Part shown: positions 22,940 through 32,381 of the stretch, one piece after another
Position numbering within the stretch: position 1 is the first letter of the stretch
How the letters are laid out: every line of letters starts with the position of its first letter
Source: an uncultured Oscillospiraceae bacterium
Lineage (GTDB): Bacteria > Bacillota > Clostridia > Oscillospirales > Acutalibacteraceae
NCBI GenBank assembly: GCA_900540865.1
Contig: UQHH01000022.1
Span: 1-37,761, forward strand
Reading direction: 5' to 3'
DNA: 37,761 nt
Program-made: the position numbers and the translations under genes
Notes under the pieces: generated by a model
Seen by the model: only the letters and a program-made list of their open reading frames with translations
The model's database searches: none
What the model was told of the DNA's origin: nothing

Positions 22940-25900
22940 TTACAGGTCAAAAATGCGGTGGAGCGCGTCGAGGGCGGGTGTATCCTTTCCCATTTTGACG
23001 GCAATGTACGGCTTGTTCCCGGCGCTTAGCATAGCCCTGCCCTTTAGCCTGCCGATAATGTCCGCGACACCCTGCGATTTAATCTGCCGGACGTACAGAA
23101 GGAAGGTATCGTTCTGCTGCTTGATTTCATAAATGCCCATCAGGGCCGCCGCGTTGCGCACAAGCGCCACGTCGATAAGGCCAAGCACGGATTTCGGCGG
23201 GTCGCCGAAGCGGTCGATGAGCTCGTCGGTGACGTCGTGCGCGTCCTCGGGGCTGCGTATGTCGGAGATGCGGCGGTAAATGTCGAGCCGCTGGCTCAGG
23301 CTTTCGATGTAGTCCTCCGGAATATGCGCCTGTACGCGTACATCGACCAGGCATTCGAGGTCCATATCCTCTACCGGCTCGCCCTTTTCCTCCTTGACCG
23401 CCTCGCCTAAGAGCTTCAGGTACATGTCGTAGCCGACGTCCTCCATATGGCCGTGCTGCTGCGCGCCGAGTATATTGCCCGCGCCGCGCAGCTCCAAATC
23501 GCGCATGGCGATTTTAAAGCCGGAGCCGAACTGCGTAAATTCGCGGATGGCCGTCAGCCGCTTCTGTGAAATTTCGCTCAATACCTTATTGGGAATAAAA
23601 GTAAAATACGCGTAGGCGCGCCGGGAGGAACGCCCGACCCTGCCGCGCAGCTGGTGGAGCTGGGAAAGCCCCATGCAGTCGGCGTTTTCTATAATCAGGG
23701 TGTTGGCGTTCGGTAAATCGACGCCCGTTTCGATGATGGTCGTGCAGACGAGGATGTTTACCTCCTGCTCCAGCATCTTCCGCCAGACCTCGGAAAGCTC
23801 CTGCTCGTTCATTTTTCCGTGCCCTACGGCGATTTTCGCCTCCGGAATCAGGGACGCAAGCTTTGCCGCCCTGCGCTCGATTGTTTCCACCTTGTTGTGC
23901 AGGTAAAAGACCTGACCGCCGCGGCGCAGCTCGCGCCGGATGGCCTCGCAGACGACGCCGTCGTCATGCTCGAGCACATAGGTCTGGACAGGATGCCTGT
24001 CCTGCGGCGCTTCCTCGAGCACCGACATATCGCGTATGCCGCTCATTGCCATGTTGAGCGTGCGGGGGATAGGTGTGGCGGAAAGGGTGAGCACGTCGAC
24101 GTTTTTGCTGATTTCCTTGAACCGTTCCTTCTGCGCCACGCCGAAGCGCTGTTCCTCGTCGATGATGCAAAGCCCCAAATCGTGGAACACCACGTCCTTC
24201 TGTACCAGGCGGTGTGTGCCGACCACCATATCGATTTCCCCGCGCTTTAAACGGCGGATGATGTCCTGCTGCTGCTTCGGCGTGCGGAAGCGCGATAAAA
24301 GCTCCACGCGCACGGGGTAGCCCTCGAACCTGCGCAGTACCGTCTGGTAGTGCTGCCAGGCGAGGATTGTCGTCGGGCACAAAAGCGCGCATTGCTTGGA
24401 ATCGGTCACACATTTGAACGCCGCGCGCAGCGCGACCTCGGTTTTTCCAAAGCCCACGTCGCCGCATAATAGGCGGTCCATCGGCGCGGTGCGCTCCATG
24501 TCGGACTTGATTTCTTCAATGCAGCGCATCTGGTCCTCTGTTTCCTCATATTCAAAGCGGGCCTCAAAATCCCTCTGCCAGTCGCCGTCCGGCGGGAACG
24601 CGTGCCCAGGCGCCTGCATGCGCTGCGCGTACAGGACCGTAAGCTCCTTTGCCATGTCCTTGACGGCGCTCTTAACGCGCGCCTTGGCCTTCTGCCAGTC
24701 GGTGCCGCCGAGCCGGCTTAAACGCACGGCGGAGTTTTCCCTTGGGCCGATGTATTTGGATACCAGGTCGAGCTGTGTGACGGGGACGTATAAAACATCC
24801 TTTTTGGCATACTCTACCCGGATATAGTCCTTGACGACGCCCTGCATGTCGAGCTTCTGGATGCCGCCGAACACGCCGATGCCGTGTGTGGTGTGCACCA
24901 CATAATCGCCGGGAGAAAGCTCGGACAGGCTGTAAATCTGCTGGGCGTTTTTATTTTTTGCCTTTTTCCGCTTTTGTACAGCGGCAACCTGCCCGTGCGT
25001 AATGACGGAAAAATGGAGCGACGGGTATTCAAAGCCGGAGGAAAGGCAGCCCTCCAGCACATAAATTTTCCCTGGAGCGAGCTCTGCGGGGTTTTCGGCA
25101 AGCTCCGCGGGGAAGCCCTGCTTTTTAAGCTCCTCCGTTACGCTCTGCGCGCTGCGCTGTGTTCCGGCAAGCACGGCGATACGGCTGTTTTTATGAAAAT
25201 CGGCCTGCAAATCCTCGCAGAGCACCTTCATGGAGCCGCTCCATGAGGATAGCTGCTTTGCTGTAAAGGTGACGAGCTCCCGGAGCGGCAGCTCGTAATT
25301 TCCATGCGTGAAGTTATCGAGATAAACGGTGCGCGTGCCGCGCAGGATGTCGAGCAGCTCCACGCGGTCAAGCTGGTATTTGTCGAACCCGCGGCAGAGC
25401 GTGCCGTCGGAAAAGCAATCCTGTAATTCCTCTTCAAACAGCCGGTTATACGCGCGCAGGCGCTCGTTTGTTTTGACCGGCTCCAGAATAAACAGCAGGT
25501 CTTTTTTGTCCTTATAATCGAATAGGCTTCCGGGGCTTTGGTAAAGCAGGCCGATGAATTTATCCATCGAGCCGGGACGCACGCCGTTTCGCAGGCCGTC
25601 CGCCTCCCGCTGGAGAATCGCGCGGGCCTGCGCGGCGGTCTTTCCGCGCAGCAGGGAAGCCTTGTGCTCTATTTTACCGGCGAGCTTTTCCGTATCGCCG
25701 GTTAAAAGCTCCGTCGAAGGGGTGAGGGTAAGCTCTTCGATATAATCGGTGCGCCGCTGCGTTTCCACGTCGAAGTAGTTGAGCGTGTCGATTTCGTCTC
25801 CCCAAAACTCGGCGCGCACGGGGGCCGGGGCGTCCGGCATAAAGAAATCGAGGATGCCGCCGCGCACGGCGAACTGTCCCGGGCCCTCCACCTGCTCACA

Positions 25901-26386
25901 GCGCTCATAGCCGTTCAAGGTAAGCGCCCGCACCGCCTGTTCAAGCGGCAGCTGCCCGCCGGACCGGAAGCTTACGGTAGCGTCCCGAAGCGCCGCTGGC
26001 GGGATGGTGTACTGGATTGCCGCGTCGATACACGCGATAACCGCCGTATAATCTCCGCGCAGCATCTTAGACAGTACATTGAGCCTTTTATGCTCGTATT
26101 CGCGCGACTGGCTGTTTACGTCGCGGAAGGTAAAGTCGCGTACGGGATAGACGAGCGCTTTCCCGCCCATGGAGCACAAATCGTTTGCGAGCGTCTGCGC
26201 CTCCGCCTCGTCGGACGCGACAACAAAAGCCCTGACGCCTTTTTCGGCGCAGAGCGCGTGGATAATATGCGCCTTGTGTACGGTAGTAAGCCCCGCCGCT
26301 GCCACTGCCGCGGGGAAAAAATCGAGGCATTCGGAAAGGCGTTTGTACTCGGACAGCTGTTTGATGACGTTTGATAAAAATTTCAT
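22940..26386 (-). CDS. mfd: Transcription-repair coupling factor Mfd
   Basis: The 1148-residue ATP-dependent translocase removes stalled RNA polymerase from lesions and recruits UvrA. Domains in order are the UvrB-like region (about 25-350), the RNA-polymerase-interacting domain (about 489-545, PGDYVVHTTHGIGVFGG), and the RecG-like helicase. The helicase has Walker A CGDVGFGKTE (near 637) and DEEQRFGV (near 743), with motif VI-type QLRGRVGRSSRRAYAYF further on. A TRG-type motif (RELELRGAGN-like RDLELRGAGNILG, near 980) and the C-terminal UvrA-masking domain follow. Full length. AGAGGAAACC precedes ATG 26386, and pth ends 40 bases upstream, so it is probably co-transcribed with pth. Confidence 0.98.
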   Translation of the reverse strand: MKFLSNVIKQLSEYKRLSECLDFFPAAVAAAGLTTVHKAHIIHALCAEKGVRAFVVASDEAEAQTLANDLCSMGGKALVYPVRDFTFRDVNSQSREYEHKRLNVLSKMLRGDYTAVIACIDAAIQYTIPPAALRDATVSFRSGGQLPLEQAVRALTLNGYERCEQVEGPGQFAVRGGILDFFMPDAPAPVRAEFWGDEIDTLNYFDVETQRRTDYIEELTLTPSTELLTGDTEKLAGKIEHKASLLRGKTAAQARAILQREADGLRNGVRPGSMDKFIGLLYQSPGSLFDYKDKKDLLFILEPVKTNERLRAYNRLFEEELQDCFSDGTLCRGFDKYQLDRVELLDILRGTRTVYLDNFTHGNYELPLRELVTFTAKQLSSWSGSMKVLCEDLQADFHKNSRIAVLAGTQRSAQSVTEELKKQGFPAELAENPAELAPGKIYVLEGCLSSGFEYPSLHFSVITHGQVAAVQKRKKAKNKNAQQIYSLSELSPGDYVVHTTHGIGVFGGIQKLDMQGVVKDYIRVEYAKKDVLYVPVTQLDLVSKYIGPRENSAVRLSRLGGTDWQKAKARVKSAVKDMAKELTVLYAQRMQAPGHAFPPDGDWQRDFEARFEYEETEDQMRCIEEIKSDMERTAPMDRLLCGDVGFGKTEVALRAAFKCVTDSKQCALLCPTTILAWQHYQTVLRRFEGYPVRVELLSRFRTPKQQQDIIRRLKRGEIDMVVGTHRLVQKDVVFHDLGLCIIDEEQRFGVAQKERFKEISKNVDVLTLSATPIPRTLNMAMSGIRDMSVLEEAPQDRHPVQTYVLEHDDGVVCEAIRRELRRGGQVFYLHNKVETIERRAAKLASLIPEAKIAVGHGKMNEQELSEVWRKMLEQEVNILVCTTIIETGVDLPNANTLIIENADCMGLSQLHQLRGRVGRSSRRAYAYFTFIPNKVLSEISQKRLTAIREFTQFGSGFKIAMRDLELRGAGNILGAQQHGHMEDVGYDMYLKLLGEAVKEEKGEPVEDMDLECLVDVRVQAHIPEDYIESLSQRLDIYRRISDIRSPEDAHDVTDELIDRFGDPPKSVLGLIDVALVRNAAALMGIYEIKQQNDTFLLYVRQIKSQGVADIIGRLKGRAMLSAGNKPYIAVKMGKDTPALDALHRIFDL

Positions 26387-26426
26387 TGGTTTCCTCTGTC
26401 AGCCCGTTTGGGTTACGGCTGCTTCG

Positions 26427-27044
26427 TTATGAATTGTAAAGGTTCATCGCGCGGTCAATGTCCCCGCCGATGATAAGCTCTAAGGCGCCGCACGCCTTTT
26501 CGGCGGCTTCCAGCAGGAGCTTCTGCTCATTTGGCGTAAAACGGGACAATACCCATTTTGCAAGGTCCCAGCCGGGGTTCGGCTTTGCGCCGATGCCGAT
26601 TTTCACGCGGGGAAAGGTGTCTTTGCCAGTTAGGTAGATAATGTTTTTCAGGCCGTTCTGCCCGCCGTCGCTCCCCTTCCTGCGAATGCGCAGCTTTCCC
26701 GGCTCGAGCGAGATGTCATCGAGTAGTATAATCACCCGCTCGGGCGGAATTTTGTAGAAAGACATCGCCTGCGTTAACGATTGCCCGCTGTTGTTCATGA
26801 ACGTCTGGGGCTTCATAAGCAGGACGCGCTTTCCCTCCACCATGCATTCTCCGCACAGCGCCTTGTATTTCAGTCGGTTGATTTGGACGTTATGCTTTTC
26901 CGCGAACCGGTCGATTGTAACAAACCCCGCGTTGTGCCGGGTGTTTTCATATTCCCGCCCCGGATTGCCAAGTCCCGCGACAATAAACTCCACCGGCCCC
27001 TGCGGCGCGGCGGCATTGCTTTTGTGAAACAGATTTTTAAACAT
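26427..27044 (-). CDS. pth: Peptidyl-tRNA hydrolase
   Basis: The 205-residue enzyme releases peptides from prematurely dropped peptidyl-tRNA. The signature GLGNPGREYENTRHNAGF contains the catalytic H37, and KPQTFMNNSGQS supplies the substrate-binding Asn residues. An N-terminal extension of about 18 residues (KNLFHKSNAAAPQG) precedes the usual start of the fold. AAAGGGAAG supports ATG 27044. Position between prs and mfd is the conserved Firmicutes order; no ctc/rplY gene lies between prs and pth here. Confidence 0.97.
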   Translation of the reverse strand: MFKNLFHKSNAAAPQGPVEFIVAGLGNPGREYENTRHNAGFVTIDRFAEKHNVQINRLKYKALCGECMVEGKRVLLMKPQTFMNNSGQSLTQAMSFYKIPPERVIILLDDISLEPGKLRIRRKGSDGGQNGLKNIIYLTGKDTFPRVKIGIGAKPNPGWDLAKWVLSRFTPNEQKLLLEAAEKACGALELIIGGDIDRAMNLYNS

Positions 27045-27147
27045 ATTGCTTCCCTTTCTGGCGCTGCATCATTTTGCAATACGGCTTGAGATATACAGGA
27101 ATCCCGTTCCCTGCACGGTAAAATTTCTTTGTCCGGCCAACGGCTAA

Positions 27148-27172
27148 AAGGCGGCATTTTGGATGCCGCCTT
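27148..27172 (-). terminator. Weak terminator or attenuator between prs and pth
   Basis: AAGGCGGCAT pairs perfectly with ATGCCGCCTT around five bases. On the minus strand it is followed only by TTTTAG, so read-through from prs into pth and mfd is likely. Confidence 0.55.
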
Positions 27173-27218
27173 ACTGAAACCTCTTTTATTTTATATGCAT
27201 ATGCGGGGACCGCCCTGT

Positions 27219-28178
27219 TTATTTGAACATGGGGGAGACGGGCTTGTCCGCGTAAATCCTTTCGATTGCCTCCGCGAATACGGGCGCGACGGGAAGGATG
27301 GTGAACTTGTCGAGCATTTTGTCCTCCGGGATTGGAACCGTGTCGAGCAGGATAAGCTCCTTGATGGGGCTCTTTTCAATCCGCTCGATTGCGGGGCCGG
27401 ATAAAACGGCGTGCGTCGCGCAGGCGTATACGCCTGTTGCGCCGCCCTTTTCGATAATGGCGGAGGCCGCGTTGCACAGCGTACCCGCGGTGTCTATCAT
27501 GTCGTCGACGAGGATGACCTTTTTACCCTCGACTTCGCCGATGATGTTCATGACCTCGGAAACGTTCGCCCTCTGGCGGCGCTTATCGATAATCGCAATC
27601 GGGCAGCCGATTTTCGTCGCAAAGTTCCTTGCTCTCGTAACAGAGCCTAAGTCGGGGGATACGACGACAAATTCGTCGGTGTTTCCGCTGATTCTCTCCC
27701 TCATATGCGCCGCGAGCATTGGGGCGCCGAGCAGGTGGTCGACAGGGATATTAAAGAAGCCCTGAATCTGCGCCGCGTGCAAATCCATCGTCAAAACCCT
27801 GTCCGCGCCGGCGGTCGTAATAAGGTCCGCGACAAGCTTTGCGGAAATCGGGTCTCTCGCCTTAGCCTTGCGGTCCTGCCTTGCGTAGCCGAAATACGGC
27901 ATAACGGCTGTAATACGGGCGGCTGAGGCGCGCTTCATCGCGTCAATCATGATAAGAAGCTCCATGATGTTGTTGTTGACCGGGTCGCATGTCGACTGGA
28001 CGATAAAGCATTCCGAGCCTCTTACGGACTCATGCAGCGAAACGGAGATTTCCCCGTCTGAAAACGTGCTGCAGTCAGACTTGCCCAGCGGCAGGCCCAG
28101 GCATCCTGCAATACCCTGCGCTACGTCCTTGTTCGAGCTTCCTGTGAAGATTTTGATGTCCTTACCGTGAAAATTCAT
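27219..28178 (-). CDS. prs: Ribose-phosphate pyrophosphokinase (PRPP synthase)
   Basis: The 319-residue enzyme makes PRPP from ribose 5-phosphate and ATP for nucleotide, His and Trp synthesis. The motifs are intact: FSDGEISV near the N-terminus, PYFGYARQDRKAKARDPISAK (ATP-binding flexible loop), the metal/ribose motif DLHAAQIQGFF, and the PRPP loop VILVDDMIDTAGTL. Length matches class I enzymes. A GGGGGGATA ribosome site precedes ATG 28178. It lies 115 bases after the GlmU-domain gene on the same strand, a conserved gcaD-prs pair. Confidence 0.98.
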   Translation of the reverse strand: MNFHGKDIKIFTGSSNKDVAQGIAGCLGLPLGKSDCSTFSDGEISVSLHESVRGSECFIVQSTCDPVNNNIMELLIMIDAMKRASAARITAVMPYFGYARQDRKAKARDPISAKLVADLITTAGADRVLTMDLHAAQIQGFFNIPVDHLLGAPMLAAHMRERISGNTDEFVVVSPDLGSVTRARNFATKIGCPIAIIDKRRQRANVSEVMNIIGEVEGKKVILVDDMIDTAGTLCNAASAIIEKGGATGVYACATHAVLSGPAIERIEKSPIKELILLDTVPIPEDKMLDKFTILPVAPVFAEAIERIYADKPVSPMFK

Positions 28179-28293
28179 TTTGAATAATATCCCCCTACAT
28201 CCGGGCTATGAAAATTTTGCTCTCGCAAAATTACCCTTACCCGGTTTTTATATAAAATAAATATCTGACGATTTAGAAAGCTTGAAAATGTGT

Positions 28294-29043
28294 TCAACCG
28301 AATTTTTTTCTGGCGATTTCGTTTAATTCCGCAAGCTGCTGCGGGTCGTTCGCGCCGAGCACCGTATCGCTCGACGCCGCCGTATACGCGCCTACGGGCA
28401 TATCCTGCTCCAATAACAGCTTTAGCGCGTCGGGCAGGTAATATTCGGCGGCGTTGTTGTTTGCGGTAATCTTATGTAATACGCTCAAAAGAGCGGCGGT
28501 ATCAAACCAATAGCCGCCGGAATTGACCTCGTTTATTTTAAGCGTTTCGCCGTCCGCATCCTTTTGCTCAATAATTGCTTTGAACGCGCCTGTGTTTTTA
28601 TCGCGCACAATCCTGCCGTAGCCCGCGGGGTCGTCCACCTTGGCAGAAATGACGGTCGCGGCGCTGTTTGTTTCGTCATGCTGGGTAAAGGCGCCGGTAA
28701 TCGTCCGCGCGTCCATAAACGGCGCGTCGCCGTTTAAAATCACGACGTCGCCGCCGCGCCGCTTTAAAAATTCTTCAGCCATCATGACGGCGTGGCCCGT
28801 GCCGAGCCGCTCAATCTGGAACACCGTTTCAATGTGCTCCGGCTGTGTTTTCAGGTAATCTTCAATGCATTCCTTCCGGTAGCCGGTGACGACACAAATG
28901 TCCCCGATGCCGCTTTCTTTGAGGGAATCGATTATCCACCGGAGCATCGGCTTGCCGAGCACGATGGAAAGGGTCTTCGGTTTATCCGAATTCATTCGCT
29001 TGCCTTCGCCGCCCGCGAGAATCACAGCGCTGCGCTGCGCCAT
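28294..29043 (-). CDS. glmU: GlmU-type UDP-GlcNAc pyrophosphorylase domain without acetyltransferase domain
   Basis: The 249-residue protein starts AVILAGGEGKRMNSDKPK, the nucleotidyltransferase signature. It carries VVILNGDAPFMD (metal-binding Asp), AGYGRIVRD and INEVNSGGYWFD, as in the GlmU N-terminal domain. It ends NDPQQLAELNEIARKKFG, where full GlmU enters its linker helix; the usual left-handed beta-helix of about 200 residues is absent. UDP-GlcNAc formation would need a separate GlcN-1-P acetyltransferase. ATG 29043 is chosen because promoter elements occupy the upstream part of the open frame. Its partner prs is downstream, as in gcaD-prs operons. Confidence 0.85.
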   Translation of the reverse strand: MAQRSAVILAGGEGKRMNSDKPKTLSIVLGKPMLRWIIDSLKESGIGDICVVTGYRKECIEDYLKTQPEHIETVFQIERLGTGHAVMMAEEFLKRRGGDVVILNGDAPFMDARTITGAFTQHDETNSAATVISAKVDDPAGYGRIVRDKNTGAFKAIIEQKDADGETLKINEVNSGGYWFDTAALLSVLHKITANNNAAEYYLPDALKLLLEQDMPVGAYTAASSDTVLGANDPQQLAELNEIARKKFG

Positions 29044-29125
29044 AGAAAGCACCCCATTTTCTTTTGTACTGTACGCGCCGCCAAAAGGGCGCAAAAATAC
29101 ATTATACTGTTTTACAGACATCCAT

Positions 29126-29153
29126 ATTATCTCACACATTGTGTAATTTTCAA
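29126..29153 (-). promoter_or_regulatory. Possible promoter of the glmU-prs operon
   Basis: Minus strand: TTGAAA (29148-29153), 16-base spacer, GATAAT (29126-29131). A second TATAAT at 29101-29106 lacks a good -35. The remaining bases up to 29248 show no gene. Confidence 0.4.
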
Positions 29154-29248
29154 GATGTAATTCATAAGGCTACCGAATTTTAACGTTTTTAACAGTATTG
29201 TCAATCGTTTGATTCTCTAAATTAGTTCGTTTTTATCGGAAAAAAGTC

Positions 29249-29277
29249 TAGTCAATTCAGGAAATGTTTGCTATAAT
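29249..29277 (+). promoter_or_regulatory. Probable promoter of ppdK
   Basis: TAGTCA (29249-29254), 17-base spacer, TATAAT (29272-29277). The leader is about 80 bases and ends in the AGGAGG site of ppdK. Confidence 0.55.
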
Positions 29278-29364
29278 ACAGGGTGGACTGACATAGTCAG
29301 TAAACAAGGATGTGTACAAGCTTTCGTTTGTTTGTATGCGAAGAATTTTAGGAGGTAGTTTCCA

Positions 29365-32004
29365 ATGAGCCACAAGTATGTTTATCTTTTCTCTGAGGGC
29401 AACGAAAACATGAGAGAGCTCCTCGGCGGAAAAGGTGCGAACCTTGCAGAGATGGTCAGGCTAGGCATGCCTGTTCCCCAGGGCTTTACCGTTTCTACGG
29501 AGGCCTGCACACGCTATTATGAAGACGGCAAGAAGATTGGCGCCGATATTGAAGAGCAGATTTACGCGGCGCTTGCTAACGTCGAAGAAATCAACGGCAA
29601 AAAATTCGGTGACCCGAAGAACCCGCTTCTCGTTTCCGTCCGTTCGGGCGCACGCGCTTCCATGCCCGGTATGATGGACACCATCTTGAACCTCGGCCTC
29701 AACGACGACGTTGTAGCTGGCCTGATTGCCGGCAACCCCAGCCCGACGTTCGAGCGTTTTGTATACGACTCCTACCGCCGTTTTATCCAGATGTTCTCCG
29801 ACGTTGTTATGGAAATCTCCAAGAAGCGTTTTGAGGTCATCATCGACGAGCTGAAGGAAAAGAAAGGCGTTAAGAACGATATCGACCTCGACGCGGAAGA
29901 TATGAAGCAGCTGGTTGTCCTGTTCAAGGACTACTACAAGAAGGAAAAGGGCGAGGATTTCCCGACCGACCCGAAGGTCCAGATGATGGAATCCGTCAAG
30001 GCTGTTTTCCGCAGCTGGGACAACCCCCGCGCAAACGTATACCGCCGCATGAACGACATCCCGTATTCCTGGGGCACGGCGGTCAACGTACAGCCGATGG
30101 TATTCGGCAACTTAAACGAGAATTCCGGCACAGGCGTTGCCTTTACGCGTGACCCGGCCACAGGCGAAAAAGCGCTGTTCGGCGAGTACCTCATCAACGC
30201 CCAGGGCGAGGACGTCGTCGCGGGTGTGCGTACGCCGAGCCCGATTTCCAAGCTCGCTGAGGATATGCCTGAGGTTTACAAGCAGTTTGTCGAGATTGCA
30301 AACCGCCTGGAGAACCACTACAGGGACATGCAGGACATGGAGTTCACCATTGAAAACGGCAAGCTCTATATGCTCCAGACAAGAAACGGCAAGAGAACCG
30401 CTGCCGCCGCTCTGAAAATTGCTGTCGACCTTGTTAAGGAAGGCATGATTACAGAGAAAGAGGCAGTTTTGAGAGTAGAGCCCAAGCAGCTCGACGCGCT
30501 GCTCCACCCGCAGTTCGACACGAAGGCTTTGAAGGCCGCCACACCGATTGGCAAGGGCCTTGCGGCTTCCCCGGGCGCTGCCTGCGGAAAGGTCGTATTT
30601 ACGGCTGAAGACGCAAAATCATGGGCTGAACAGGGTGAGAAGGTCGTCCTGGTACGCCTTGAAACCTCTCCTGAGGACATCGAGGGCATGAACGCCGCCG
30701 AGGGTATCCTCACTGTAAGAGGCGGCATGACCTCCCACGCGGCGGTTGTTGCGCGCGGCATGGGTACCTGCTGCGTCTCCGGCTGCGGTGAAATTAAAAT
30801 CAATGAGGAAGCAAAGCAGTTTGAGCTCGGCGGTAAGACCATCAAAGAGGGCGACTATATCTCCCTCGACGGTACGACCGGCGACATCTACGGCGAAGCT
30901 ATCCCGACGGTTGAGGCCGCTATCATCGGCGACTTCGACGTATTCATGAAGTGGGCCGACGAAGCAAGGACCCTCAAGGTCAGGACAAATGCCGACAACC
31001 CGCGCGACACGGCTCAGGCCGTCAAGTTCGGCGCTGAGGGCATTGGCCTTTGCCGTACGGAGCACATGTTCTTCGAGGGCGACAGAATCAAGGCTATCCG
31101 TGAAATGATTGTTTCCGATACGGTCGAAGGCAGGAAGGCTGCCCTTGCTAAGATTATGCCGTACCAGCAGGGCGACTTTGAAGAGATGTACAGGGTGCTC
31201 GAGGGCCGTCCGATGACGGTTCGTTTCCTCGACCCGCCGCTGCATGAGTTCGTCCCGACCAAGGAAGAGGACATCGAAGAGCTCGCAAAAGAGATGAACA
31301 TCACGGTAGAACACCTCAAGAACGTAATCAGCGGACTGCACGAGTTCAACCCGATGATGGGCCACCGTGGCTGCCGTCTTGCGGTTACCTATCCGGAAAT
31401 TGCCGAGATGCAGACGACCGCCGTCATCAACGCGGCTATCGTTGTCAATAAGGAGCATCCGGAATACAACATCGTTCCTGAAATCATGATTCCGCTCGTC
31501 GGCGAGGTCAAGGAGCTCAAGTATGTAAAGGACGTTGTTACAACGACGGCCGACAAGCTCATCGCGGACGCGGGTGTCGATATGAAATACCACGTCGGCA
31601 CCATGATTGAGATTCCGCGCGCCGCTTTGACAGCGGACGAAATCGCGAAGGAAGCGGAGTTCTTCAGCTTTGGTACGAACGATTTGACCCAGATGACGTT
31701 CGGCTTCAGCCGTGACGACGCCGGCAAGTTCCTTGATTCGTACTACGAGACGAAGATTTACGAGTCCGACCCGTTTGCAAAGCTCGACCAGACAGGCGTT
31801 GGCAAGCTCGTCAAGATGGCTGCCGACCTTGGCCGCAAGACCCGCCCCGACATTAAGCTGGGCATCTGCGGCGAGCACGGCGGCGACCCGTCCTCCGTTG
31901 AGTTCTGCCACAACGCGGGCCTCAACTATGTTTCCTGCTCCCCGTTCCGTGTGCCGATTGCACGCCTTGCCGCTGCGCAGGCCGCACTGAAAGCCGCGAA
32001 ATAA
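29365..32004 (+). CDS. ppdK: Pyruvate, phosphate dikinase
   Basis: The 879-residue enzyme interconverts pyruvate, ATP and phosphate with PEP, AMP and pyrophosphate. In anaerobes it acts in PPi-linked glycolysis or gluconeogenesis. The N-terminal ATP-grasp domain includes GGKGANLAEM and SVRSGARASMPGMMDT. The swivelling domain carries the phosphorylated H458 in GGMTSHAAVVARGMG, preceded by the regulatory-type Thr. The C-terminal PEP-binding barrel includes GLCRTEHMFF and C835 in GICGEHGGDPSS. Full length. AGGAGG lies ideally upstream of ATG 29365. It is monocistronic with its own promoter and terminator; strong codon bias suggests high expression. No PPDK regulatory protein gene is adjacent. 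Confidence 0.98.
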   Translation: MSHKYVYLFSEGNENMRELLGGKGANLAEMVRLGMPVPQGFTVSTEACTRYYEDGKKIGADIEEQIYAALANVEEINGKKFGDPKNPLLVSVRSGARASMPGMMDTILNLGLNDDVVAGLIAGNPSPTFERFVYDSYRRFIQMFSDVVMEISKKRFEVIIDELKEKKGVKNDIDLDAEDMKQLVVLFKDYYKKEKGEDFPTDPKVQMMESVKAVFRSWDNPRANVYRRMNDIPYSWGTAVNVQPMVFGNLNENSGTGVAFTRDPATGEKALFGEYLINAQGEDVVAGVRTPSPISKLAEDMPEVYKQFVEIANRLENHYRDMQDMEFTIENGKLYMLQTRNGKRTAAAALKIAVDLVKEGMITEKEAVLRVEPKQLDALLHPQFDTKALKAATPIGKGLAASPGAACGKVVFTAEDAKSWAEQGEKVVLVRLETSPEDIEGMNAAEGILTVRGGMTSHAAVVARGMGTCCVSGCGEIKINEEAKQFELGGKTIKEGDYISLDGTTGDIYGEAIPTVEAAIIGDFDVFMKWADEARTLKVRTNADNPRDTAQAVKFGAEGIGLCRTEHMFFEGDRIKAIREMIVSDTVEGRKAALAKIMPYQQGDFEEMYRVLEGRPMTVRFLDPPLHEFVPTKEEDIEELAKEMNITVEHLKNVISGLHEFNPMMGHRGCRLAVTYPEIAEMQTTAVINAAIVVNKEHPEYNIVPEIMIPLVGEVKELKYVKDVVTTTADKLIADAGVDMKYHVGTMIEIPRAALTADEIAKEAEFFSFGTNDLTQMTFGFSRDDAGKFLDSYYETKIYESDPFAKLDQTGVGKLVKMAADLGRKTRPDIKLGICGEHGGDPSSVEFCHNAGLNYVSCSPFRVPIARLAAAQAALKAAK

Positions 32005-32034
32005 GCATCGCTTAATAAAATCATAAGCATATTA

Positions 32035-32071
32035 ACGGACAGTTCGTTTTTACGGACTGTCCGTTTTTTTA
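32035..32071 (+). terminator. Terminator of ppdK
   Basis: A 13-bp stem (ACGGACAGTTCGT with ACGGACTGTCCGT, one G-U) with a TTTT loop is followed by seven T. The next 105 bases to 32176 are AT-rich with no feature I can support. Confidence 0.92.
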
Positions 32072-32176
32072 TGTTCTTTTTTAAATCGCATTTTTAATAT
32101 AACAAAAAGTAAAAGTATATTTACGTCTTACATTTATACAAAACATCACAAAAATTATACAAAACATAACAAGTTA

Positions 32177-32205
32177 TTGATATATTTTTAAAATTGTGAT
32201 ATGTT
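32177..32205 (+). promoter_or_regulatory. Promoter of the secreted-peptide/permease operon
   Basis: TTGATA (32177-32182), 17-base spacer, TATGTT (32200-32205). It leaves a leader of about 170 bases before the first large gene. Confidence 0.6.
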
Positions 32206-32315
32206 TATAGAAGATATACGTATAAAGCTTATAAACAAAATATTTTTATCGTAATAATAAAAACGATTGTAAATTGAATGGAGGCAATTATTTAAACAGA
32301 TGGGAGGAGATTCCA

Positions 32316-32339
32316 ATGGGCTGGGTAAGGTGCCGGTAA
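32316..32339 (+). CDS. Possible 7-residue leader peptide
   Basis: ATG 32316 follows a strong GGGAGGAG (32302-32309) at normal spacing and encodes MGWVRCR before TAA. An alternative overlapping 17-codon frame starts at ATG 32300 and ends at 32353 but has a poorly placed ribosome site. Either could couple translation to the expression of the downstream gene. Short frames occur by chance, so confidence is low. Confidence 0.3.
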   Translation: MGWVRCR

Positions 32340-32381
32340 AAGAAGCAGTGTAAAATAAAACACGGTTCAAAGGAGGAAACA

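Noticed and set aside
30619..31911. 430-codon open frame antisense to ppdK
   Set aside because: It lies wholly inside the certain ppdK gene. Such frames arise from strong codon bias (few stops on the opposite strand), and it has no ribosome site or recognisable domain.
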